64,000 nt of DNA from Larus michahellis (lineage: Eukaryota; Chordata; Aves; Charadriiformes; Laridae). The stretch is taken from contig NC_133898.1 in assembly GCF_964199755.1 (NCBI RefSeq), forward strand, positions 127,284,224 to 127,348,223, written 5' to 3'. Shown in pieces: positions 47,801-58,790 of this stretch. The position numbers were made by a program, and so were the translations under genes. Each line of letters starts with the position of its first letter. Positions within the stretch are counted from its first letter, which is position 1. The notes beneath the pieces are model-generated. The model saw nothing but the letters and a program-made list of their open reading frames with translations. It made no database searches and had not been told where the DNA came from.

Positions 47801-49364
47801 GGTGAATTACCTTTTGAAGGTAGCTATTCCTGTCCATTAAATATATATTTTTAGAGACATTAGCTCTGATCATCTGTATCTAATGTTACATCTCAAAGTT
47901 GAATGAAATTAATCCAACTTTACCAAAAAAAAGCCAAAACCTCTGTATTATGAAAGTTAATCTGCAGTATGATTTATGGTAGATTGCATGGAGGAAAATG
48001 CATAGTTACATATATACCTTTAGATGGATATTTTTTATAAATTATAACTGATTGCTGATAGAAATTAAATGTCATTGGAAGGTTTGCCTTCTAATTGCAC
48101 TGTGTTTGGTGTTGTGCATCTTGAAATTAGGGGAATAACCCAGGTCCCTAAATCTAGGTCACTAGTTCTGTTACTGGTCCTGTGGAGTATTGGGAATATC
48201 CACATGAAAACAGAAATGTGATGTAGTGATGTAGGATGTACTAGAGACCTGAGTCTAGAAACCAGGTGGAACAGCCTGGCACCAAAGCGCTGAAGCATCT
48301 ACATGCAGGTCTAAATGTCATAATTCGTTTGGGAATCATATTAAAAAATAACTTTTAACTCTCTGAAAGAAGTGAGGTTCAGACAATGAAAAAGAGTGAG
48401 CAGAATTCCAAGTGTGGGTAACTATCATATCCAGCATACCCCAGGCTGTGGGTGTCTTAAGAGCGATCGCCTCACAGAAGGTGCCACTGAAATTAGCCTC
48501 ACTGGCAAAGGGATACATATACGCAACCTAAGGTGAAGCATTTGCTTCATTGCTGTTAGGGCCTCTGGGCACAATACAATAAAAAGTGTGTAACCATGAA
48601 GTGTTAGGTACCGGAAGAGATTCTACTGATAATATGGAAAGCAAATAAAGTCTTAGTTTTAAGACAGGATTTGAAAAGTTTTGAGGAGGAGTCATCTGAC
48701 ATGGCTAATCTCTACTGCAGCAGTCTGAACATGATGGCCAGGAAACTCTTCTCAGGTCTATGTCCATAATCTAAGGTCTTGAAATTATGTCTTGAAGTAA
48801 GAGGGAGCAGCTTGATCTCCTTTGTTTATCACAAAGAAATGATTTGATAAGGATCTGTGAGCTCATACAAAGGGAAGTGGGTCATGTTTCATCTGCAACC
48901 AGGGAGAAGAGCAAAATAATAATTATACCTAAGGGAGACTGTTACCAATAAAGACTGCATAAGGTGGGACTTAGCAAAATTAAGCCAAGGGGTGGAGCAT
49001 CTGCTAGACTGAGTTTTGGCTAAAGTTTCACACCTTTACATCTCTTTTGCAGCCTGTTTTTAGTTAAGCCCATCTCTGAAGCAGATATGAGAAAGGTCTA
49101 TCCAAACTAACTAGCGCTCATTTCTCTCTCTGATGCTCCAGAATGACGCTGGAGAAAAGGGACCTGTTACAGGTCAGGTCCATGTCAGAGGAGGGAGTCA
49201 GGCTGGGGAGCTCAGCTGCTTGTTTAGCCCTATAATACCCGTTGACTGCTTCACAAGACAGCTTATCCCATGCCACTACAGAGAGCATGACCCAGATAAA
49301 AGGACATTCTTGGTCCTTTATACAGCAGAAATCACTGAAAGAAATTCTGCAGCCTGTATAATGG
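44801..49364. other. Gene-free AT-rich sequence
   Basis: No exon, RNA or transposon was recognised. It includes the A/G tract at 45141 and an A/C-rich tract at about 46785-46820. The region directly upstream of the CR1 copy (49100-49364) is open on the plus strand but reads into CR1 by chance. Confidence 0.5.
45141..45178 (+). repeat. A-rich tract with G interruptions
   Basis: A run of 18 A followed by GAAAAAGAAAAGGAAAAA. Confidence 0.9.
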
Positions 49365-50435
49365 ACAGGGCAGTGAATAACTTCAGCAAGGCGTTCGACA
49401 CGGTCTCCCAAAGCATTCTCATAGGGAAGCTTAGGAAGCATGGGTTAGATGAATGGACAGTAAGGTGTATAGAAAACTGGTTGAAAGACAGAGCTCAGAG
49501 GGTCGTGATTAGGGGCACAGAGACTAGTTGGAGGTCAGTGACAAGTGGTGTTCCCCAGGGGTCAGTACTGGGTCCAGTCCTCTTCAATATATTCATCAAT
49601 AACCTGGACCAGGGGACAGAGTGCATCCTCAGCAAGTTTGCCGATGACACAAAGCTGGGGGGGTGGCTGACACACCAGAAGGCTGTGCCGCCATACAGAG
49701 GGACCTGCACAGGTTGGAGATCTGGGCAAAGAGGAACCTTATGAAATTCAATAAGGGCAAGTGTCGGGTGCTGCACCTGGGGAGGAATAACCCCATGCAC
49801 CAGGACAGGTTGGGGGCCGACCTGCTGGAGAGCAGCTCTGTGGAAAGAGACCTGGGAGTCCTGGTGGACAACAGGATGACCATGAGCCAGCAATGTGCCC
49901 TTGTGGCCAAGAAGGCCAATGGCATCCTGGGGTGCATCAAGAAGAGCGTGGCCAGCAGGTGGAGGGAGGTCATCCTCCCCCTCTACTCTGCCTTGGTGAG
50001 GCCGCACCTGGAGCACTGTGTCCAGTTCTGGGCTCCCCAGTTCAAGAAGGACAGGGAACTGCTGGAGACGGTGCAGCAAAGGGCTACCAAGATGATGAGG
50101 GGACTGGAACACCTCTCTTATGAAGAAAGGCTGAAGGATTTAGGTCTCTTCAGTCTGGAAAAAAGATGAATGAGGGGGGACCTTATCAACACTTATCAAT
50201 ACTTAGAGGGTGTCAGGAGGATGGGGCCAGGCTCTTTTCAGTGGTGCCCAGTGACAGGACAAAAGGTAATGGGCACAAACTTGAGCGCAGGAAGTTCCAC
50301 TTAAACATGAGGAGGAACTTCTTTCCTTTGAGGGTGGCAGAGCACTGGAACAGGCTGCCCAGAGAGGTGGTGGGGTCTCCATCTCTGGAGGCATTCAAAA
50401 CCCGCCTGGATGCATTCCTGTGCAACCTGCTGTAG
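49365..50435 (+). pseudogene. CR1 ORF2 remnant: reverse transcriptase and C-terminal domain, frameshifted
   Basis: The conceptual protein of the CR1 copy. In the first frame it shows FSKAFDTV, then the RT motif [18 protein letters not shown], then the catalytic FADDTKL (codons F-A-D-D at 49637-49648). The frame then shifts at a 7-G run (49657-49663); compared with the usual CR1 reading this is most simply loss of one base. The second frame continues through [26 protein letters not shown] and FSLEKR up to a TGA at 50167-50169. A further one-base loss near 50206-50211 restores a frame containing [15 protein letters not shown] and [10 protein letters not shown]. The endonuclease domain and N-terminal RT blocks are absent by 5' truncation. 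No functional enzyme can be made from it. Confidence 0.9.
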
Positions 50436-50514
50436 GTGACCCTGCTCTGGCAGGGGGGTTGGACTAGATGATCTCCAGAGGTCCCTTCCAACTCTACGAT
50501 TCTGTGATTCTATG
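49365..50514 (+). mobile_element. CR1 LINE, 5'-truncated, best-preserved copy in the window
   Basis: A 5'-truncated CR1 retrotransposon covering the reverse transcriptase region of ORF2 through the complete 3' end. It ends in the avian CR1 terminal motif GATTCTGTGATTCTATG at 50498-50514, after the characteristic segment reading GACTAGATGATCTCCAGAGG. Long stretches still read as protein, so it is younger than the other copies here, but it is dead (see the ORF2 remnant entry). The upstream boundary is approximate: recognisable CR1 begins around the residues equivalent to FSKAFDTV. The subfamily is the one with a GGTTGGACTAGATGATC 3' end. No clear target-site duplication is visible, as is usual for CR1. 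Confidence 0.93.
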
Positions 50515-51997
50515 TTGCCTTGTTTCTTCTGACTTTGACATTTCTTAAATTTCCTGTTATTTCAGCTCTTTTTCTCCCTGTTCAAGCTCTACTGTATATG
50601 AACTAAATTTCACTGATCCAAAAAAATGTCAGAACAGATTTCAGTCTGGCTGCTTTTTGGGTGATTCTTTTTCAACATTGATTATTATGTCCCAAGTTAA
50701 ATTTTTCATTTTTTTTTAGAAGAAAGAAGAAACATATTGACATAATGCTCATTTTAGCCCAAACAGGAGCATTTAATTCTTCTTTTTCTGGTTAGTTTAT
50801 GTTTGTGTACCCCTTCTCTCTCTCTCTCTCTATAAATATATGTATGTGTGTGTGTGTGTGTGTTTTAAATCTAGAAATCAAATTGCTTCTCCAAAGCTAC
50901 ATTTTTAGTTGCCTTGAAAACATCAAAATAAAATATACCTCCACTAAAATAATTTACTGAGTTATACGTGTATTCCTAAATTGCTTCACTTAACACCGAA
51001 CTGAGCTTCTTCAGATTCTCGATCGCCACAGGAAGTTCTATCCATTATGGGCTGTCAAAGTTCTTCCCTGGGTGGTGTATGATCAGGATGAACTGTGCTA
51101 TTCATCTGTCTTCCCTCATCACCAAAGATTATTGTCAGAATGATGCATTAAATTATTTTAGTACTGGAAGCCAGCATATTCTTTGTTCCCAGTTCCTGCT
51201 CCTCCAATGACTACATTTTGTGTCCTGCCCTTACAGGACACACCTAGGTATTTGAGAAACACCACACTAAGCACAAGCACAAGTGCACATCAACTCCTTC
51301 TCCTGGAGGACTTAAAGCCTAGAGATTTAATGAGTAGGGTGGGGACTCTCACAACATTACCCACTGGCTAAATAATCCACTTTCATTTTGCGCACACAAT
51401 TTTGATACTTTTCCAGTGTCAGATAGCATCTCAGAGAGATTTCTTTTATCTTTAACCTTGTTAAAACAAGATGTCTGGGTGGTAATATTTCCGTTCTCCC
51501 TCAGCCCACGGACTCTGAACAATAACGCATTTCACATGGGTTAATCGAACTGAGATAACAGCATCATAACTGAGCCAAAATTCTGGAAATCACATAAATC
51601 AGCAAGAGGAACATCAGTTCATTGAAAATTTTCCTTTGCCAATGCAACAGTTATGACTGCAGAACACAACAATGAAGATACTACACATAGAGTTTTCTTT
51701 CAGGGAAGTGGTTCTCAGCTATTGTTAATGATAACCAGTTTTTTTCCTCCACACAGGATACTATTCCCATGTACTCCTATGATATTGTTAAATTGATTAA
51801 CCTGAACTTTAAAATTCCTGAGGTTTGAAATTACCATTAAGTGGAGCATTCACCACTTCTGACTGGGAATTATTGCACAGCTGTATATTTCTCCAGTCAA
51901 ATACTATTTCAACTCTTCAGCTTCACTTGTTATCCTACTGCATCTCAAGAAAGCTTCTTGTCAGTTCCTAAATACTTACCATTCAAGCCTTGACATT
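50515..51997. other. Gene-free AT-rich sequence
   Basis: Contains the CT/TG microsatellite at 50814. No gene or further transposon was recognised. Confidence 0.55.
50814..50863 (+). repeat. (CT)n followed by (TA)/(TG)n microsatellite
   Basis: TCTCTCTCTCTCTCTC then TATAAATATATGTA then TGTGTGTGTGTGTGTG. It lies about 300 bp beyond the 3' end of the CR1 copy. Confidence 0.92.
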
Positions 51998-52260
51998 TAC
52001 ACCCTTCAAATATTTGCATACTGTTATTATGCTTCTGTTAACCATCTATGAGCAAAGCTATATTTATTCTACCCAGCTTTGATCTTTTTGTTCTTCTTCC
52101 CAGAATAATTCTTGCATATTGTCAGCACTTTTTTATTTTGATGATGCCAAGAATAAAAAACTTATCCCAGGTGAAGTTACCAGAACTGATCTAGAGGTAC
52201 TGCCATACTGCTTTCTTGAACTGTGGTATGGCATCCTCCTGAATGCAAACTTTAGGATTG
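51998..52260 (-). mobile_element. Probable ancient CR1 fragment, minus strand
   Basis: CACCCTTCAAATATTTGCAT followed by CTGTTATTATGCTTCTGTTA resembles the CR1 block encoding the YxYL region of ORF2 on the minus strand. Further on, GAAGTTACCAGAACTGATC near 52172-52192 sits where the family has the GxxPxxQNWTQ-like block. The same CTTCAAAT core recurs in the 53.5-54.0 kb remnant. Divergence is heavy, no 3' end is visible, and the assignment rests on order of weak matches. Confidence 0.42.
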
Positions 52261-53513
52261 TATCAGATTCCTTTACCTTTTTCAGTCTTCCAGCCCACTA
52301 CTATTCTGGTTTGCAAAACAGAGAGCTTCTGCACAGGGTAGTTGAAGACTAGGTTGCTCAGAGCTAAGACTAAACGTGTGAATCCTGATCCCCTCATCCC
52401 TCAGCTGGTGTTCCTACCTGTTGGGCTATTCTCCATATAGGTAGCAGCTCTGTGAATTTGGAAAATGTTAAGTTTCTTTACTAGACAAAAAGGAATGCAG
52501 AGAAAAAAAATGCAAGGCTTCTTATGGAAGAAACAATTCGTTAAATCTGGTAGTGTTAGCAGAAAAGCCCTTCATGTTAAGACATTACCTACAACTACGA
52601 AATGAAAGTCATATCAATGCCTTATTCTTCTTCCGTACAATATCTCTTGGACACAACATCTTCTTTCCGCTTTGCTGCTAGGCCTATGACATTTGAGGTT
52701 TCCTCTATGGCTGTGCTACATTCATGACGTTTGTAATTAGAACAACAGAAATTTAACTGAATGCAGCATTATTTCCACAGGTAGCTACTTTTTTATTTTT
52801 AGATGAACATTCCTCTCAGCTCTCTGCCCAACCACTTTGTAGTCTGCTCTATTCAGGCCTACATCAGCAACTGAGACACGTTAGTGTAACTGCATGTGTG
52901 CTGTTCTGTATGCAAAAGATATCTATGAGTATTAACTAAATTTGCAAGATGAATTAGGATCAGTAATAAATGCTTTAGCAAAGAGGCTTTTGGGAATAAA
53001 AAATATATCTTCAGGCAAAATTCTCATAAACTAGACATCATCTTTGATTTGCAGTTTATAGTATTTTCTTCCCTGAGTCCAATATTCCCAGCTTCAGGGC
53101 TTCCTGTTCTGTTGGTTGTGATTGACTGTATAGGGTAGGAGGGCAGTTCTGTAGGCTAAAGTTAAGTCAATGCAATCATGAACTTAGGAAAGTAAAGAAC
53201 ATGTTCAACTTCAGTTTATACAATCCAGGTCACTCAGGCTGAAATCCCTTGGATTCACTCACTGGTAAGGAGCTTCCAGTTCTTAATACACAAATATTGT
53301 ACTGACTATAACTGGTTCAGTGGCAGAATCTAGTCATTTCGTTGAAAGAGCAAGATGTGACCATGTGTACACAGACTGAGGAGGAAAAGGTGAATCTTTC
53401 TGGGATGCTCCCCTCATGTTCCACCTAAAAATAGCAATCTATCTTGGGCCCAATGGGAGTTTTAACTCAGTAACAATTTTGAGACATCTCCTGAAGTCCT
53501 TCTCCATCTCCAC

Positions 53514-54040
53514 TTTCATAGATTCATAGTGTATGAGGCCAGAAGGGACCATTATAATTCTCTTGTCTGACCTCCTGCGTAATAAGTTGATTATTATGAT
53601 CTCCTCTGTCCTTAAAGTCTTTCGATCATGCTGTCCCATACTTCTGCTATTGAAGAATTATCCCCAACAGGATTTTTTCCTGTTTCTTTTTTTTTTTCAA
53701 TTTTAAATGACTCTATTAATGGAGCTTCTACTGGTGACAGGCTCTTTAAAAGTTACTTTAGGATTCCTTTTTCCCTTCTGATCGTCAGCCTGTATGTTCT
53801 TTTGGTTAATTTAATTCCATTGCTCATGGCAATGTCCACACCCTAAATAATTCTTCACCCTCCTTGGCATTTAAACCCTTCAAATGACTGTAGGTAATTT
53901 TCCTGTTTCTTTTTATTCATTTCTTAGCCAAGTTACAATGGATATTAGTTTTTCATATCTGTTCTTATAAGTCAGTTCTCCACATGTCTCTCTTATGTCT
54001 TAGCCTTGCTCTTCACTACCATGCTGGAAGAGCTTCAATT
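53514..54040 (-). mobile_element. Ancient CR1 fragment, minus strand
   Basis: TTTCATAGATTCATAGTG with GAGGCCAGAAGGGACCATTA and GTCTGACCTCCTGCGTAA (53514-53583) matches the 3' end of old CR1 subfamilies shared by birds, turtles and crocodilians. Weakly similar sequence continues past 53700. A block near 53872 (AAACCCTTCAAATGACTGTA) and TTTTTCATATCTGTTCTTATAAG near 53949 fit the expected order of the encoded C-terminal blocks. AT-rich sequence near 54360-54410 could be a further part of the same copy. The first 70 bp are the confident part; the inner boundary is uncertain. Confidence 0.62.
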
Positions 54041-57000
54041 GTCTTCCTGTGTTAACCCATCCAGACCAAACAGAATGTAGGCAAAATCCCAAACTTGTCA
54101 AGTCTGTAAAAATTGCCACTGCCTTCACTAGGTGTTGGATCAGGACTTACAATATGTGTGGTTCTTTTTGCTGAATGATACAGGGAAATGAATTAGCAGC
54201 TCTCTAGCTCTAATGTTATCTCTGAAAAAACATCTTGTTTTCTATATTCTGACATAAGCACCTCACAACTAGTTTGCAGACTACTTTTATCTCAAGTAAA
54301 TTTGCCTTCTGAGTCTCACTTTACACACAATCTTTATACATGAATTGATTTTTTTCTGAGTACTTTATCTTGAGTTTTTCATGTTGAATTTTATTTTGCA
54401 CTCCTTGCTGGTGCACACTTGGTGTCCCCTCTGTATTATTTCTCTTTCCCCTAAGGTGGCTTCTCCATACCTGTTATGGTCTCACTAAGATGGGTTTTTA
54501 TTGTGCTGTTCAGGTTTTAATGAAGTGTTTCCATTTCAAAGAAGCATCGATTGAATATATTTGGCAAATACAATTATAGCATGCTATTTACAATAGCCTT
54601 CTTCCACAGCATTAGTAAGAACTTCTAACTTTTACTTTCCTACATGGTATAAGCAAGCGGATCCCACTGAGACATCTATACAGTCCTCCACATTATTCAA
54701 AGAAGCTCTAGTTCTCATTAACGTCTTGTTGCAGATTTTCATTAAATTTTCAGTCCATGCAACAGTGTTATTAGTCAAGGCAGTGTAAATTAATGTGTTG
54801 AACTAGACTTTGAGCCTAACACTTTGTGATTACATATACTACATTGATACATAAAACGCATATTGTGGTCACATCAGTAGCTTTCTGTATCTTACCAACC
54901 ATATATGGCATACATATAACTGCATATACAAATATATTATTTCCATCTCAGGAAATATACATTCGTGTGTGTATGTGTGCGTGTGCAATATTAAGCAGCT
55001 CTCTGTATGTGGGTACAAGCATAAAGAGTAGGACAAAAAGTATAACCGTAAAACAACAGCTGCCTAAAGACAGTGTATAAGGAACTTCAACTTTAGTCAT
55101 TCAACGCAAACAGGAGATTAAAAATCAAGCTGATGAATTCAAAACCAGTGGAAAGGAATATAATTAGACCATGGAGTTTATCTCCAAAAAAACCTTGAAG
55201 CTGAAAACTTAGCTCATTTAGAAAGGTACAGGTAGCTACCGGATACAACCTTGAGTGTTCAGAGGTAAAATACTGGTTGTGAACAGACTTTTGCAAGAGT
55301 AGAAAATTACATCTGTAAGGGCTTAAACTCTGTCTCTGTAAAAATAAGAATATAGGAGGGATACATGACTGTCATGGCCAGTGCATCATGGAGGATTCAA
55401 TTTAATTGCCTAAAAGTATATAGAAACTGTCATTTGAAATCCCCTGGGGTATCCAAGACATTCTTATGGTACTGGTAAATATGGGATCAATGGAAACCCT
55501 GTACTGCTCTAGAGTGATATAGCTCCTGAAATTGTAAGAATATATTTAATGTATAGAAATATGTGTCCCCAGTGTAACCTTTGTTATTACACCATTGTAA
55601 GGTAAGATAGTACCAACTCTGTTCTTTTAGATTGCATTCTTTAGATTGGTTTCCTTATTAAACAAAGCTCCTGTGAAACATTTACCAATCTGTATTAAAA
55701 TTCAAACTTTTCCTAGGTACCCACCTATCTGCCTGTGGATTTCCTAATTACCCTCACAAGATAGAAATCCGTAAAAGCAGACTTGACTGCCACCGCTCAC
55801 CCCTTGTCTTTTGTAGATAAGGAGAAACTGTTGTACAGGATTAGCTAATTTGTCCAAAATCAGAGAAGAAGCCTGTGCTGGAGCTTGAAACATCTTGCAG
55901 GTCAAAACCAATTTTCCTCTACTTGTGTGGACAGAGAGAAATTAAGTTAGCGGGAATAAAAACTATCGTAATACAGTAAAATTAAGTTGAAATCAAACTT
56001 TAACCCTTGCTGCCTTTGGCTACTGAGACTAATTCTAAATATCACTGGATAAGGACCATTTGCGAGGCCTAAACATAGATGCATTTCTTCGTGTTTTAAT
56101 GAACATATGCAGAGTTGAGAGAATTGCAGGCTGAAAAGCAGTTTAACACTGTAACACCTGTAAAATGGATATTGCCAACAACACTAAAGCTTCCTAAATA
56201 ATCTTTGGTACTGCCTACACACCCTCCAAGACCTTTGCCTGACACCGAGGCCAGCTGGCATGGAAAACTTGCACCCAAAATATTTAATCCTCTGAACCTC
56301 TGAAAGAGGGTGACCACAACCAGAATTCCCATGGAAAGGGTCCACGACCAGTTCCACCTCCTGAGTCCGGCCCAGAAACTTTGCGGGACAGTTCCAGATG
56401 GCCAGGAACTACTCTAAAAATTTAACAGTAGAGAAAACTGAGTTCTAGTGCCTGAAAATGTTATTATGTGTTTAATTTATCTGTGTAGCTCTAATCTTAT
56501 GCGCCTGGTCATGCGTTTGCTTGCTTTTTTTTTTCCTAAAGAGAATTTTATTCATAACACAAATTTTGATTCTGTGGGTTTTTTAATGGAAATATAATGG
56601 TCACAAATATCCATTTTGTAAAAAAAACAAACAACAACAAAAAACCACAAACAAAACTCCCCTGAATTAAAAAAAAGATAAAATAACGTTGAAAGTGCCA
56701 AAACATGCTATTTTAACATTACTGAATCAAAAATATCTATTTCATCATTCTAAGCAAGGCTTCATTTTAAAACGGGCATTATTTCATATAAAATACAAGA
56801 CTAATTTAAAAATGAAATTGTTTGTATTTCTGAAAATCTGATTGTTTTGATTTGATTTGATTGACTGCTGGCCTGTTTTTTCTGTTGAGTTTTGTGAAAA
56901 AATAGAGATAGATTGTCCTATAAGGAGACAAGAGCCTCTCCTCCCCCAAATCCTTTCTATGAATTGCTTTTAGGACTCCTCCACACATAAAAAAAAACCC

Positions 57001-58279
57001 AAAACCTCAGAAATATGACCATTCTTAGTTTAAATTAAGGCGGAAATTAAGAACAAAGATTTGAAGGTGGAGTTTTGAGAAGCATCTACATGGCTCAGGA
57101 GCAGAAGCCTCATGTAAAGTCATGTTGGTTTATCTGTCAAAGTACCTTGCCCAAAGTTACTCGACAGACCAGTGAAATATTAGGAGGACCCCTGTGTACA
57201 TGTAGATTTATATTTTCTTTAATCTACCATTTATCTGACCTACTGTGTCCTAATATTCCTGTACGGCAACTTTGTTCTCATTCAGGGAAATTCCAGTTTA
57301 TCTAATGTTTCTCCATAATCTGGTTGCCATCCACTGCAAACACATCACAGGCCAGAGACTCCACACACCTGACCTGGCATTTACTCCAGCCCACAGATTC
57401 TTAGTGCAATCCATCATGGACATTTGGCATTGCTCTGCCTTGCCAAATCCACCTCAGGGTTAAGCTTCATATGTTCTCTTTTGCATCAGTTCCTTTAAAG
57501 ATGGTACTTTCTTTAATGAGCTGTCAGAGCTAAGCATTTCTCCGCAGTTAAATGGTACTACTTGAATATATTTGTGCTAATAATTACTGAGCAGCTAGGC
57601 ACACCACAACACTGTTCCCATCTGCAAGCTGTGAGTTAATGAAAGGTAAGGTGCATGGGAAGCTCAGAGTATCAGAACCATCAGGTCATCTTTAACGTGA
57701 CCGTTTAACGCAAACCACATAAAAGCAAGGATTTGTCATACCAGATTGAACAGATGACCCCTCAAGTACCACTGGCAACATTCTCTTTCTGATCTTTAGG
57801 TAAAAGTCAAGGAAAGTCATAAAGATGTCCTAAATGTTGACTACCCATATTAAGTTAGCGTTTCTTTCATCCTTGCCGCAGGATATGGGAGAGGATACAA
57901 AGAGAATTATCCTTATATTCTTCTATTTTTACTTTTATCTTTCTGAGGGTGAGATATGGTTTTCAGAGATTTCAAGAAAATCTGGATGCCTGTTCTTGAA
58001 ACAAGGTTCCAGCTTCTGTGGCCTTATATCAGTGTGTACTACATAGAGTTTTGGATTCGTTCAAACCAGAAATTCAGATTAGAAAGCAGGCTCTTAAGAA
58101 GTTGTAACTTCATCGTCCTGAATACTTTGCCTACCTAAAAGATTTGGTCTGAAAAGTGCAAAGACATGTTACTGAGAAATAAGAATTGAAAAGAAGTTAC
58201 AGAAAGAAACCCACACACTTTAAGCCAGTCTGGTTCTATAGTACTCTGTTCTTCAAAATTTCTGATTCCTTCTGTTACG
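54041..58279. other. Gene-free AT-rich sequence
   Basis: The first 400 bp may hold further ancient CR1 sequence. Short TG/TA repeats occur at about 54963-54986, and A/C-rich sequence at 56618-56660. No exon was recognised. Confidence 0.5.
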
Positions 58280-58304
58280 TTTTTTTTTTTTTTTTAAAAA
58301 AAAA
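58280..58304 (+). repeat. T15A9 homopolymer junction
   Basis: A run of about 16 T followed directly by about 9 A, a perfect self-complementary tract. Confidence 0.9.
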
Positions 58305-58337
58305 GGGGTTTCTAGACAGGTATAATGTATGTTTAGG

Positions 58338-58371
58338 ATCCAAAAGTAGAGTCCAATCCAAAAGTAGAGTC
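58338..58371 (+). repeat. Short tandem duplication, period 18
   Basis: The 16-mer ATCCAAAAGTAGAGTC occurs at 58338-58353 and again at 58356-58371. It reads as one recent two-copy tandem duplication. Confidence 0.9.
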
Positions 58372-58759
58372 AGCAGTTGTGGGCTGATTCCCATTTCTGT
58401 CCAGTCCACAGCAAATCCCAGAAAACAACATATTGTTAACGATTAGATGTATTCATCAACTTTTTGAACTTTGAAAACATAAATAGTAAATAAATATTGA
58501 ATAAATACTTTCATTGAATGAAAAAAGGGCTAATATTCTGTTTTAAACCAAACAAAAATACTTTCAGTCATAATTTTATGAGTTTCTATTTTGTTTTCTT
58601 TTGTCCTTAAAATTCAATTGTCAGTGTGTTCTCTTACAGTCTTCTTGGAATGTCAGTCCTTAAACACACAACCAGATCTGTCCTGCTGTGTTTAAATTGA
58701 AAGTCTCTGCTGTGGTAAAAGCGTAAAAGTGGAACTCAAAGATATCAATATCATCAGAC

Positions 58760-58790
58760 AAAAAAAAAAAAAAAAACCAACAAGAAAAAA
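58760..58790 (+). repeat. Poly(A) tract
   Basis: About 17 A followed by CCAACAAGAAAAAA. Confidence 0.9.

Noticed and set aside
48461..48472. GCGATCGC palindrome as a special site
   Set aside because: A single 8-bp palindrome is expected by chance at low frequency in 64 kb and nothing around it supports a function.
49133..49364. Upstream part of the 203-codon frame at 49133-49744 as an N-terminal host exon fused to CR1
   Set aside because: The first 77 residues have no recognisable domain, no splice signals mark the boundary, and the frame runs into truncated CR1 by chance.
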